DNA of 57,656 nucleotides from Desulfarculales bacterium UBA702 (GTDB lineage Bacteria; Desulfobacterota; Syntrophobacteria; Syntrophobacterales; Syntrophobacteraceae): NCBI GenBank assembly GCA_002298165.1, contig DBMI01000113.1, positions 1 through 57,656 of the forward strand. Direction: 5' to 3'. Each line of letters starts with the position of its first letter. Within the stretch, counting starts at the first letter, position 1. The notes under the pieces were generated by a model that was not told the DNA's origin, ran no database searches, and saw only the letters and a program-made list of their open reading frames with translations. Below are positions 9,221 to 16,867 of the stretch, piece by piece. The position numbers were made by a program, and so were the translations under genes.

Positions 9221-9977
9221 CAGGACCAAAACTCTTGCTGTAAGGACCCCCGAGGGAATTGAGTTCTCGCTGCAGATCGCGGGCCCCGTGTGCCGTCTAT
9301 TGGCCTATCTGATCGACGCATCCGCTATCTGGTCGGCCGTGATGCTGACCGGCAATATCCTGAAAATAGTCTCCGCAATCAACGGGCAGCTCGGAATGGC
9401 AATGTTGGTCTTTGCCGCTTTTGTCATTTCCGTCGGCTACGGCATAGTATTCGAATGGTTTTGGAGAGGTCAGACCATAGGGAAAAAGGTACTGCGCCTG
9501 CGCGTCATGGACAGCCAGGGCCTGCGGCTGCAATTCAGCCAAATCGTCGTTCGCAACCTGCTCCGTGTGGTGGACAGCCTCCCGCTTCTCTACCTGGTCG
9601 GTGGAGTGACCTGCTTGCTAAGTCCATACTCCCAAAGGCTGGGAGATATCGCGGCAAATACTATTGTGGTGAGAAACCCCGAGATATTCGAACCTAACCT
9701 GGAAAAGCTCTTTCCCGACAAATTCAACTCTTTAAAGGAGTATCCGCATCTTGCCGCCCGACTGCGCGGCAGCATCTCACCGGAAGAAGCCTTCCTGATC
9801 CTTCGTGCCCTCCAGCGGCGAAATGAACTCGAACCGACCGCAAGGGTCTCGCTTTTCAACGAACTGGCAGAGCAATTGAAATCCGCGGTCAAGTTTCCAC
9901 AGGAGGCGTTGGAGGGGATATCAGACGAGCGGTATCTCGGAAATGTTATTGACGTGATTTTCCGCCCGCGAATTTAG
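9213..9977 (+). CDS. RDD family membrane protein
   Basis: This 254-aa protein is the last gene of the MoxR operon and overlaps the SpoIIM-like gene by 8 nt (GTG start). The RDD domain covers residues about 20-155: CRLLAYLIDASAIW holds the Arg/Asp signature, followed by membrane segments near 36-52 and 60-82 and the conserved RGQTIGKKVLRLRVMDSQG. The C-terminal ~90 residues are soluble and helical. It pairs with the RDD protein at the operon start, which has a zinc ribbon instead. The operon ends in a 26-bp gap facing the convergent larE-like gene; I saw no clear terminator. Confidence 0.88.
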   Translation: MANRTKTLAVRTPEGIEFSLQIAGPVCRLLAYLIDASAIWSAVMLTGNILKIVSAINGQLGMAMLVFAAFVISVGYGIVFEWFWRGQTIGKKVLRLRVMDSQGLRLQFSQIVVRNLLRVVDSLPLLYLVGGVTCLLSPYSQRLGDIAANTIVVRNPEIFEPNLEKLFPDKFNSLKEYPHLAARLRGSISPEEAFLILRALQRRNELEPTARVSLFNELAEQLKSAVKFPQEALEGISDERYLGNVIDVIFRPRI

Positions 9978-10003
9978 CAGCCGATATCGAATTTGGTGGA
10001 GAT

Positions 10004-10873
10004 TCAGGCAATCAGTTCGTCGTGTGGAAAGATGGTGGGACCGGAGGTGGTTTCAAAATCTTTTCTGTCCAAGCCTTCATTCATAGCGCCTGTGCGATAT
10101 CCTCGCAAATCAAGAGTGACAAAAGTATAGCCGGCATTTTTACACGCTTCGATTACTTTTTCGCGAAAATGCAGATCCAGAAGCAGCTTCATTTCTTCGG
10201 GCATCAGTTCCACCCTGGCAAGCGTTCCATGGTCCCGAACGCGTAACTGCCGAAATCCAAGACCGCGCAAAAGCGATTCGCTCCTGTCGACACGACTGAG
10301 GCGTTCAGGAGTTATTTGCTCACCGTAAGGAATCCTCGAAGCGAGACAGGGGGAAGAAGGCTTGTCCCAGTTTGACAAGCCGAAAGATTGCGCCATCCAG
10401 CGGATCATTTCTTTATTGATACCCAGTTCGATAAACGGCGAACGAACTCCAAGTTCGCGCGCCGCGGTCATGCCCGGCCTTATATCGGAGAGGTCGTCGA
10501 TATTGCTCCCTTCGACAACGAATGGAATCTTCTCTCCGGCCGCTTTTTGGACCAGCCGCGTAAAAAGGCTTTTCTTGCAAAAATAACAGCGGTTGGGTGG
10601 GTTGAACCTGTAGTTCGGGTCCTCGAACTCGCCACTTTCGAGGGTAACCCACTGAACTTCCAATTGTGATGAGACCATCCGGGCGGATTCGATATCGTGA
10701 GCCGGAAAGGCAGCAGAAGTCCCTGTAACGGCTACGACCGAATCCCCCAGGGCTTCGCGAGCAGCCGCAAGCAGGACTGAGCTGTCCACGCCCCCTGAAA
10801 AGGCTACCAGCACTCCTTGCATACACTTGAGGAGCGCAATCAACTCGGATTGCTTTACTTGCACTGACAGCAC
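10004..10873 (-). CDS. larE: LarE-like ATP-dependent sacrificial sulfur transferase
   Basis: This 289-aa PP-loop pyrophosphatase has the ATP-binding SGGVDSS at residues 26-32. LarE uses a sulfur donor to thiolate the pyridinium carboxylate precursor of the nickel-pincer cofactor of lactate racemase. C176 aligns with the sacrificial cysteine region (SSPCLASR). Together with C96 and C99 (RCYFCK) there are three conserved cysteines, as in LarE enzymes that use a [4Fe-4S] cluster to carry the sulfur catalytically. No larA, larB or larC is nearby. It is the last gene of a sulfur operon, 6 nt after the TusA-like gene. It could serve that pathway rather than racemase maturation. Confidence 0.87.
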   Translation of the reverse strand: MLSVQVKQSELIALLKCMQGVLVAFSGGVDSSVLLAAAREALGDSVVAVTGTSAAFPAHDIESARMVSSQLEVQWVTLESGEFEDPNYRFNPPNRCYFCKKSLFTRLVQKAAGEKIPFVVEGSNIDDLSDIRPGMTAARELGVRSPFIELGINKEMIRWMAQSFGLSNWDKPSSPCLASRIPYGEQITPERLSRVDRSESLLRGLGFRQLRVRDHGTLARVELMPEEMKLLLDLHFREKVIEACKNAGYTFVTLDLRGYRTGAMNEGLDRKDFETTSGPTIFPHDELIA

Positions 10874-10879
10874 CGGCCT

Positions 10880-11107
10880 TCAGTCCTCACCTTTTTCGAT
10901 CTCAACTTCAAAATGCCCATCGAGCGCCTTTTTGATGCCAATGAGTCTATGACCTTCAGCCTTGAGACTTCGGGGCACATTTTTCAATGGCTCTCCATCC
11001 TCGAGCAATATCAGCACTCGCTGCCCGGTATCGACCTCCTCGAGTGCGATTAGGGCTCTGACGAAATTCGTAGGGCAGCAGATCCCCCGTAGATCTATGG
11101 TCTGCAT
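10880..11107 (-). CDS. TusA/SirA-like sulfur carrier protein
   Basis: This 75-aa protein has the TusA fold signature LRGICCPTNFVRA near residues 5-17, with the catalytic Cys before Pro (C11). TusA-type proteins pass persulfide sulfur between cysteine desulfurases and acceptors. The usual CPxP is CPTN here, a variant of this family. It lies 15 nt after the sulfite reductase gene and 6 nt before larE, so it probably shuttles sulfur within this pathway. Whether its donor is the sulfide produced upstream or a desulfurase cannot be told from the sequence. Confidence 0.88.
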   Translation of the reverse strand: MQTIDLRGICCPTNFVRALIALEEVDTGQRVLILLEDGEPLKNVPRSLKAEGHRLIGIKKALDGHFEVEIEKGED

Positions 11108-11122
11108 GAATCAACTCGCTCC

Positions 11123-12085
11123 TTAAACTGAATAAGGCTGTTCGCCTGTCTGTGTATCGACCGGCTGCGGTGGAATAGTCTTCTGCACCACGTGGTCCGG
11201 AAATTTCGGCCACAGGTGATCCAGCAACCCATCGACCCCTTTTTGTCTAAGAACGTCACCAATCCTTATTCTCCCAAGGCCTTCGGCATTTTCGACATAC
11301 CATTTAAGAACTTCCGTGACGAAATCCACGACCATGTGCTCGGGAAGGAATCTTGCAAACAGTGTCCCAATCAGTGGATTCTTTCCCCACCTTCCTCCAA
11401 TTCGGACAGTGTATCCCCGTTTCTCCTCCTTCCATGCCTCAGCGGGGCATATTTTGACGCAATCGCCGCAGTAGACACACTTCTCCGGCTCAAAGACCGG
11501 CCTTTCGTCTTTGCCCAGCCGAATAGCGCCGGCACTGCAACTCCTTATGCAGAGCCCACAGCCAAGACAGGCGTTGCCGTGCAGTTTCGGCCACACAGCT
11601 CCCTGAAAACCCACATCATTTGTCGCTGATTTGGGACAGTCGATTGGACACCCGGCGAAAGCAACCTTGAACTTATGGTGGCCGGTTTCGGTGCCAAAGA
11701 GTTTGGAGTCAAGCTCTGATGCCGATTTCTGAGTGTCAACCAAGCCGTTTGGATTATATTCGCAGCCGCCGCAAGCGACCGGCACCCTCACTCTCGCACC
11801 GCACGAAGCGGGTTTTTGGCCTTCCAGATCAAGTTCGGCCATCGCCTCGCTTACATCATTGAGATTTACGTGCACTATCTCCAGGGACTGCCTTACCGAG
11901 AGGTGAACGAAATCACCTCCATGTTTTTCCGCGACTTCCAGAATCTTCCTGAGGCGGGGGATAGACATCCTTCCCCCGGGCACTCTCAATCTTATCGTGA
12001 ACAGGTCTTTGCCCCGCTCTTTGATAAGGCCCCCGGCCTTTAGAGCTTTTAAATCTATATCTGTTTTTTTCGTCTTTTCAGCCAT
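11123..12085 (-). CDS. siroheme/4Fe-4S sulfite (or nitrite) reductase with two ferredoxin clusters
   Basis: This 320-aa protein begins with a ferredoxin-like NiR/SiR half-domain (FTIRLRVPGG and VRQSLEIVH). The siroheme-4Fe-4S region has the standard C-x3-C in AGCPIDCPKS. The first ligand pair is unusual: ACGGCEYNPNG gives C-x2-C where most family members have C-x5-C. Two 4Fe-4S ferredoxin motifs follow (CLGCGLCIRSC and CVYCGDCVKIC). It should reduce sulfite to sulfide in the cytoplasm. The ATG at 12085 is chosen over an upstream TTG at 12109. The JAB peptidase gene ends 16 nt before. Its neighbours argue for biosynthetic sulfite reduction, not respiration. Confidence 0.88.
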   Translation of the reverse strand: MAEKTKKTDIDLKALKAGGLIKERGKDLFTIRLRVPGGRMSIPRLRKILEVAEKHGGDFVHLSVRQSLEIVHVNLNDVSEAMAELDLEGQKPASCGARVRVPVACGGCEYNPNGLVDTQKSASELDSKLFGTETGHHKFKVAFAGCPIDCPKSATNDVGFQGAVWPKLHGNACLGCGLCIRSCSAGAIRLGKDERPVFEPEKCVYCGDCVKICPAEAWKEEKRGYTVRIGGRWGKNPLIGTLFARFLPEHMVVDFVTEVLKWYVENAEGLGRIRIGDVLRQKGVDGLLDHLWPKFPDHVVQKTIPPQPVDTQTGEQPYSV

Positions 12086-12101
12086 GACATAGTCTTTCGT
12101 G

Positions 12102-12503
12102 TTACACAAAAATTTTCAGTTCTTCCGGACTTACACGCCCATCTGCGATTTTAAACGATCGAACATCCGGCAACAATGAATCTGCTAATGAAATTATTAC
12201 GTACGATATATTGGGAGTCCGTGCGAGCCTGATATCTTCCTCAGAAGGTCTGGCAGGCGTTGCTGGATGTGAATGGTATACGGCCAAAATTTCCAGTCCC
12301 CTAGAGCGAAAATCTTTCACAACCGCAAATTGCTCGCGCGGCTCCATCATGAAATGTTGGCTGCTGGAATCGGTATTGGTCATTTTGCGTATTTCTACAA
12401 CAGCCTCGCCCTTTCCGCCCAGAATTCCACATATTTCAAGAGGAAGTCCCTCGCGGGCGTGTGTAACCATCTGCTCGTATATAGGTCTTGGTATCTGCAG
12501 CAT
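12102..12503 (-). CDS. JAB/MPN+ (M67) zinc metallopeptidase, HcyD-like
   Basis: This 133-aa protein has a full JAMM zinc site: an N-terminal Glu in LEICGILGG (near residue 22) and HSHPATPARPSEED (H-x-H-x7-S-x2-D). Bacterial JAB peptidases of this size trim C-terminal residues from ThiS-like carriers to expose Gly-Gly, or cleave carrier conjugates. Here the carrier encoded two genes upstream ends in extra residues after Gly-Gly, which gives the enzyme an obvious substrate. The gene is 2 nt from the E1-like gene. The closest described system is HcyD in Wolinella succinogenes. That correspondence is inferred from gene content. Confidence 0.9.
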   Translation of the reverse strand: MLQIPRPIYEQMVTHAREGLPLEICGILGGKGEAVVEIRKMTNTDSSSQHFMMEPREQFAVVKDFRSRGLEILAVYHSHPATPARPSEEDIRLARTPNISYVIISLADSLLPDVRSFKIADGRVSPEELKIFV

Positions 12504-12505
12504 TT

Positions 12506-13318
12506 CTATCTTTTCCCGAATTCGCAGGTTGTAATAGCTTCCTCTTCGTCCTTTAGCTCTTTAATGCCTGGCTCAACGCCGCATATCGGGCACCTGGAAT
12601 TTTTCGGAATCTGAATTTCACGGAACTTCATGGTCAGCGCGTTGTAGACGAGCAGTCTTCCCGTGAGCAGTTCCCCTTTTCCGAGCAAAAACTTGACCGC
12701 TTCGGTTGCCTGGAGAGTGCCGAGCACACCGGCTAAAACACCCAGAACCCCGGCCTGGGCACAGCTTGGAATGGCATCACGAGGCGGCGGGGTTGGGAAA
12801 ATACATCGATAGCAGGGGGATTCATGCGGTTTAATGGTTATCGTTTGCCCGTCGAACCGCAGTATTCCGCCATGCGAGTAAGGCTTTCCAGCCATAACGC
12901 AGGCATCGTTGATCAGGAACTTTGCGGCGAAATTGTCCGTGCCGTCGATAACAAAATCGTAGTCTTCGATAATGTTCAGAATATTCGATGCATTAACCAA
13001 CTCTGGGTATGTTTTGACTTCTACATCCGGATTTATTGCTTCTATTTTTTCTTTTGCCGACTGAACCTTGGGCCTGCCTACATCCTTTGTAAAATGGATG
13101 ATTTGGCGCTGCAGGTTTGAAATATCCACCACGTCGGCATCCGCGATACCTATCGTGCCTACTCCGGCCGCTGCCAGATAGAGGGCTATCGGGGAGCCAA
13201 GACCCCCTGCTCCGATTATCAGTACCCGGCCCTGAAGGAGCTTCTCCTGTCCCTTTCCACCCACCTCCTTGAGTAAAATCTGGCGGGAGTATCGATCGAT
13301 TTGCGAGTCAGTGAGCAT
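12506..13318 (-). CDS. ThiF/MoeB/HesA family E1-like adenylyltransferase, HcyF-like
   Basis: This 270-aa enzyme should adenylate the C-terminal Gly of the neighbouring ThiS-like carrier. The nucleotide loop is GAGGLGSPIALYLA (near residues 36-49), with the conserved DxDxVxxSNLQRQ as DADVVDISNLQRQ. A zinc site is formed by CYRC and CPIC. The candidate active-site Cys is in AIPSCAQAGVLG. There is no rhodanese domain, so sulfur must come from elsewhere, plausibly sulfide or TusA persulfide. Its start codon overlaps the carrier stop by one base. MoeB or ThiF proper cannot be excluded by sequence, but the cluster favours a dedicated sulfur-assimilation E1. Confidence 0.9.
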   Translation of the reverse strand: MLTDSQIDRYSRQILLKEVGGKGQEKLLQGRVLIIGAGGLGSPIALYLAAAGVGTIGIADADVVDISNLQRQIIHFTKDVGRPKVQSAKEKIEAINPDVEVKTYPELVNASNILNIIEDYDFVIDGTDNFAAKFLINDACVMAGKPYSHGGILRFDGQTITIKPHESPCYRCIFPTPPPRDAIPSCAQAGVLGVLAGVLGTLQATEAVKFLLGKGELLTGRLLVYNALTMKFREIQIPKNSRCPICGVEPGIKELKDEEEAITTCEFGKR

Positions 13319-13533
13319 TATCTTTCGCCCCCGCCCATGAAATAGAGAAACTCAACGGTATCGCCATCGGCAACACTGGTGATCTCGTGAGCATTTCGAT
13401 CGACAAATTCCCCGTTTAATTCGACTGTGACATACAATGGGTCCGCGACATTGAGCCTTTCAAGAAGAGCGGGAATCGGGACTGGCTCGACATCTTCCAG
13501 TGTAGTTGTTTTTCCGTTGACGGTAAGTACCAT
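13318..13533 (-). CDS. ThiS/MoaD-like sulfur carrier protein with capped C terminus, HcyS-like
   Basis: This 71-aa beta-grasp protein ends MGGGER. Mature carriers end in Gly-Gly, so the residues after Gly-Gly must be removed before adenylation, which the JAB peptidase encoded two genes downstream can do. The HcyS carrier of Wolinella likewise needs C-terminal trimming. The ATG at 13533 is chosen because a GGAG site lies just upstream and the sequence matches the start of the fold (MVLTVNGK). The frame stays open further upstream but runs through the neighbouring gene. The thiocarboxylate form would donate sulfide to a PLP enzyme. Confidence 0.9.
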   Translation of the reverse strand: MVLTVNGKTTTLEDVEPVPIPALLERLNVADPLYVTVELNGEFVDRNAHEITSVADGDTVEFLYFMGGGER

Positions 13534-13613
13534 ATCCAACTCCAATGCCAATGAATCAATTACAAAATTATAGGAGCCGCAACTGTGCCGGGCTGATGTT
13601 TGCCCGCACATAC

Positions 13614-13808
13614 CTAATGAACTACAGGGAAGAGCGCTGCACTCAGCCAATATAGAACAACTATCAAACCTGTACCGATTCCGAAACTCCAACCCAGCAG
13701 CTTCTTTTCCACCGGGAGTATTGCTTCATGTTCCATTTTCTTTATTTCTTCAGTCACTTTGCCGGAAATAAGGGCTGAGTTACTCATCAAATTTGCAATT
13801 CTAGCCAT
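13614..13808 (-). CDS. small single-pass membrane protein next to YeiH-type transporter
   Basis: This 64-aa protein has a helical, charged N-terminal half (KVTEEIKKMEHEA) and one membrane segment near residues 39-58, ending in a short HH-less tail (FPVVH). It starts with ATG after a purine-rich stretch, 55 nt downstream of the transporter stop. I do not recognise a named family. Position and strand suggest a small partner subunit of the transporter, or a linker gene between transporter and sulfur-carrier operon. The gene looks real because of its clean hydropathy and placement, but there is no motif evidence. Confidence 0.65.
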   Translation of the reverse strand: MARIANLMSNSALISGKVTEEIKKMEHEAILPVEKKLLGWSFGIGTGLIVVLYWLSAALFPVVH

Positions 13809-13863
13809 CGGTTACTCCCTTTGCTGTTGACCGCCAATATCGTCGGCAAACAGCGGTTTAAGA

Positions 13864-15654
13864 TCAACTCACAACAACGGGCGGCATCACGCCGTGGAAA
13901 AAAAGCCAGGAAATAACAAGCCCGATCCAGATTATGAAACCAAACAGGCAGACCACGTAAACGGCGGCAAGCCTGCCTATACCCTCTTCCATCAACTTCT
14001 TGAAATTTGAGACCAGCCCGATTGTAAAAAAGGTCAGCAGGAAGAAGATTACGCGGAACACATTTCCTTCATCGGTTGCGACCTTTGCAAAACCAAGGGT
14101 TTTGCGAGGCTCGGCAACGCTTGCCGATAATGATGAGATCCGCTTCTGATTTTCGGCTATATTGGCCTGCAATGCTGTCTTTTGAGTCTCATCAGCGGCC
14201 GGGAGCTGTTTTTGAAGGGTGGAAACCTCCTGCTTGAGCCCACTAATTTCTTTATCGACCGGGGCAATGGCCCGCGATGCCGGCCAGCAGATCACCAGCA
14301 GTATTGCGAATGTCAGGACATAGCCAATTACGAATTTGGGGAAACGGTTCCAGATTTCTATCACCCGGACCTTGTCCCCCTCTCGTCGGTCGATCCTGGT
14401 GCACCAGATTACGGCGAGCAGGAAAGCCCAGAGGCCGATAAAGATGTCGATGAACATCTTCACGGTTGTTGCAGTCATGGTAATCCAGCCTTCGGCGTAA
14501 TTAATTCCGGCCACATCCAGTGCCTTGGCCCTGACAAGAGCATCGGTTATCGCCGCGCTTGCTATCGCGCCTCCATCCGATTTGACTGCCAGACCCATCC
14601 AGGCCCCCGTCACCAGAGGCTCGGTCCAGAGATAGAACTGGGCTATGAAGGGCAGGATCATCATCTCGACCGCAACGAAAATTACCACCAGGGAAGAGAC
14701 CATAATCGGGACTATCGGACGGGCGCGAATGGCCCCTCCCGTTGCAATTGCCGCGGAAACTCCGCATATCGAAATCCCTGATGCGAGCGGCGCCGCCCAT
14801 TCACGGCTGAACCCGAAAAATTTTCGCGCAATGAAATAGGTGAGTGACCAATAGATGAGATAGGCTTCAACGACGGCGCAAAAACCACGAAACATTATAT
14901 TGGATGCAAGGCTGAAGGACTCGGCCGCTTTAAGGCCAAGCGAGGCCCCCATAATCACTATGGCCGTTTTGATGTAGAGTTCCGGGCGGGCGGCATCTTT
15001 CAACCAGGCGGCAAACCCCGGAAAGAAGTTTCCTATCACGAGTCCTGTAACAAGTGCGATGATGAAGCCGAATTCACCCGATAATCCCAATGCCCAGGGG
15101 ATGTTGAACTTCGGCAGGTCGGGCCGGGTTGCCGCAATGTAGGCGTAATGACCGGCGAAGTAGGCAGTATAGCTGATCCAGAAAACCAGCGAGAATCCCA
15201 GTATAAATCTGCCCACATTGACGCGCAGGGCAAGTGCGGAAATCGAAACCAAAACCAGCATGGCTATAAAGGTGTACAGGGCGGCCATTATTCCGGTAAC
15301 ACCCTGCTTCGTGTAGGTATCGCCCGGTTTGAGCCCGGACACATCTTCCGTGGCTCTCAGGGTGCTTTCCTTCCCATCGGCCTTTTTGATCGTAACTTTC
15401 TGCCCATCGATTTTGACCACGGTGCCTTTTTCCGGAGCATACGCCGAGGAGGAGACACTTAACGCCTTTGCTGGATCCACCCATACCCCCAGCTTTGATC
15501 CCCAGCCAAGCAGATCCATCCCCAGAAACGGTCCAAGCGAGAGCAGGAAAACCAAAAGGCCAAGGCCCAGGGCCAGCCAGTCTTCGCTTAGGCCTTTCTT
15601 TACCATGGGAGTCTGAGCGGAATTTGAAATCCCGATTTCAGCCGTCGCACTCAT
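13864..15654 (-). CDS. YeiH-family putative sulfate/sulfite exporter-type transporter, enlarged
   Basis: At 596 aa this is far longer than E. coli YeiH (about 350 aa). The core has about ten membrane segments and the family stretches ELYIKTAIVIMGASLG and ICGVSAAIATGGAI. Two insertions stand out. One is a soluble loop near residues 75-115 that looks like a small beta domain (TVVKIDGQKVTIKKADGK). The other is a coiled-coil-like loop near residues 465-520 rich in Lys/Gln/Leu. GGAGG lies just before the ATG. Members of this family are predicted to move sulfate, sulfite or related compounds. Here it probably handles a sulfur compound for the downstream assimilation genes; direction is unknown. Confidence 0.8.
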   Translation of the reverse strand: MSATAEIGISNSAQTPMVKKGLSEDWLALGLGLLVFLLSLGPFLGMDLLGWGSKLGVWVDPAKALSVSSSAYAPEKGTVVKIDGQKVTIKKADGKESTLRATEDVSGLKPGDTYTKQGVTGIMAALYTFIAMLVLVSISALALRVNVGRFILGFSLVFWISYTAYFAGHYAYIAATRPDLPKFNIPWALGLSGEFGFIIALVTGLVIGNFFPGFAAWLKDAARPELYIKTAIVIMGASLGLKAAESFSLASNIMFRGFCAVVEAYLIYWSLTYFIARKFFGFSREWAAPLASGISICGVSAAIATGGAIRARPIVPIMVSSLVVIFVAVEMMILPFIAQFYLWTEPLVTGAWMGLAVKSDGGAIASAAITDALVRAKALDVAGINYAEGWITMTATTVKMFIDIFIGLWAFLLAVIWCTRIDRREGDKVRVIEIWNRFPKFVIGYVLTFAILLVICWPASRAIAPVDKEISGLKQEVSTLQKQLPAADETQKTALQANIAENQKRISSLSASVAEPRKTLGFAKVATDEGNVFRVIFFLLTFFTIGLVSNFKKLMEEGIGRLAAVYVVCLFGFIIWIGLVISWLFFHGVMPPVVVS

Positions 15655-15796
15655 TTTGCCCTCCGAAATTCAGCAGCAGCATATACAATCATCTTGATGG
15701 TTTTAATGAACATTAGCCGCAAAATATCCCCGCGCAGGGAGGCTTGTCAAGGAGAATTTCATGAGATTCAGATGAAAGTACTGGCGGATACCACCG

Positions 15797-15870
15797 ACGC
15801 AAAACAATATGTAGGGGCAAAAAATCTTTTGCCCCTACAATGACAATGGGCTTTCGCATCATCCCCCTTG
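15797..15870. repeat. dispersed TGTAGGGGCA palindromic repeat, copy 1
   Basis: The core 15810-15839 is a near-perfect palindrome, TGTAGGGGCAAAA facing TTTTGCCCCTACA, and would form a strong hairpin. The flanks (GACGCAAAACA before, ATGACAATGGGCTTTCGCAT after) match the other copies at 16.05, 38.83, 38.99 and 44.09 kb. It behaves like a REP-type intergenic repeat. Confidence 0.85.
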
Positions 15871-16040
15871 CCACAAACAGGTGGGGCAGGCTTTCCAGCC
15901 TGCCGCATGGTTTTTGGCCTCTATGCCCGGTGAAGAGAAATTCTGATGGTATTCAAAATTACCGTTGTGCTGCCGGCAAACATTGCAAAGCCGGCAAGGA
16001 GAGGATTCAGGACCCCGACCGCCGGAAATCGAGGTGACCA

Positions 16041-16115
16041 TAAAACAGTATGTAGGGGCAAAAAATCTTTTGCCCCTACAACGACAATGGGTTTTCGCAT
16101 CGCCTTGTGCGGGAA
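16041..16115. repeat. dispersed TGTAGGGGCA palindromic repeat, copy 2
   Basis: The core palindrome at 16051-16080 is identical to copy 1. The right flank (ACGACAATGGGTTTTCGCATC) is also shared. It is the second copy within 250 bases, in the same orientation. Confidence 0.85.
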
Positions 16116-16266
16116 TGACATTGTCAGCGTTGGGCGCTGGGGAACTCGTTCCCCCGCCCTTTTAGTCTTGTTTAATGAATGCAAATCGGGGCTATCTAAT
16201 CAGGTAAAAAACCGAAGCAGCTCACAAGCGATGAAAATCAGGGGATTGCAGGATCGTCAGGGCTGG

Positions 16267-16722
16267 TCAAATCACAAAATCGATGCATGACTCGTATTTG
16301 TTGGCGACTTGAGATTCCATTTCGATCATGTCCTGGAAGGTCGTTTTATCGTAGACCTGCGAAAGGGCATTTTGGGCCTTTTCCCAAAGGCCGAGGAATA
16401 CGCACTTTCCCTGAAGCGGACACGATCCTGCATTTCCTTCATCGAGACAGTCCACAGGGGCGAACGAGCCTTCGATGAACCGGATGATCTCGCCTACCGT
16501 CAGTTCATCCGGAGAGCGGGCGAGAAGGCATCCTCCGTCTTTTCCGCGCATTGCTCGAATGAATCCGCCGCGTTTCAGCTCATTTAGAATTATTTCGAGG
16601 AACCTGAGAGGAATGGCCTGCCTCCGGGATATTTCCATCATCTTAAGAGGCCCGGCCCCGTTATTTTTGGCCAACTCGAAAATAGCTCGCAAGGCATATT
16701 GGCACTTCTGAGAAATCGACAC
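16267..16722 (-). CDS. Rrf2 family transcriptional regulator
   Basis: This 151-aa protein has the Rrf2 winged helix (MSISQKCQYALRAIFELA, then RQAIPLRFLEIILNELKRGG, and RGKDGGCLLARSPDELTVGEII). Three cysteines follow near residues 94-110 with spacing C-x8-C-x5-C. IscR and NsrR hold an Fe-S cluster with C-x5-C-x5-C, so an Fe-S sensor is possible but the spacing differs. It lies between the PLP-enzyme genes and the transporter of the sulfur block. A role like CymR or IscR, sensing cysteine, sulfide or Fe-S status and controlling the block, is a reasonable inference. Confidence 0.9.
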   Translation of the reverse strand: MSISQKCQYALRAIFELAKNNGAGPLKMMEISRRQAIPLRFLEIILNELKRGGFIRAMRGKDGGCLLARSPDELTVGEIIRFIEGSFAPVDCLDEGNAGSCPLQGKCVFLGLWEKAQNALSQVYDKTTFQDMIEMESQVANKYESCIDFVI

Positions 16723-16867
16723 CCTGAATTCCTCCCGGGGATGAATAAATTCCGATAGCTTAGATGAATATTCTATCAGTCACGCGCATCTTCGGAAAGA
16801 GAAACAATGCCAAGGTGTTTGCCGGATGGCCGGCGAACCTGCACAATTTGGCGCAATCGAGGAGAGT

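Larger units (their letters stand above)
15655..16266. other. intergenic repeat-rich region upstream of transporter
   Basis: About 610 bases without a gene. It holds two copies of the TGTAGGGGCA palindromic repeat (listed separately) and a GGGCAGGCTTTCCAGCCTGCC palindrome near 15881-15904 that recurs in part at 40.6 kb. Only weak reading frames cross it, all through the repeats. It separates the Rrf2 regulator gene from the transporter gene and may contain the transporter promoter on the minus strand. Confidence 0.6.

Noticed and set aside
10004..12085. Dissimilatory sulfite respiration cluster
   Set aside because: There is no dsrA/dsrB pair, dsrC, dsrMKJOP, sat or apr gene, and the neighbours are biosynthetic sulfur-carrier genes.
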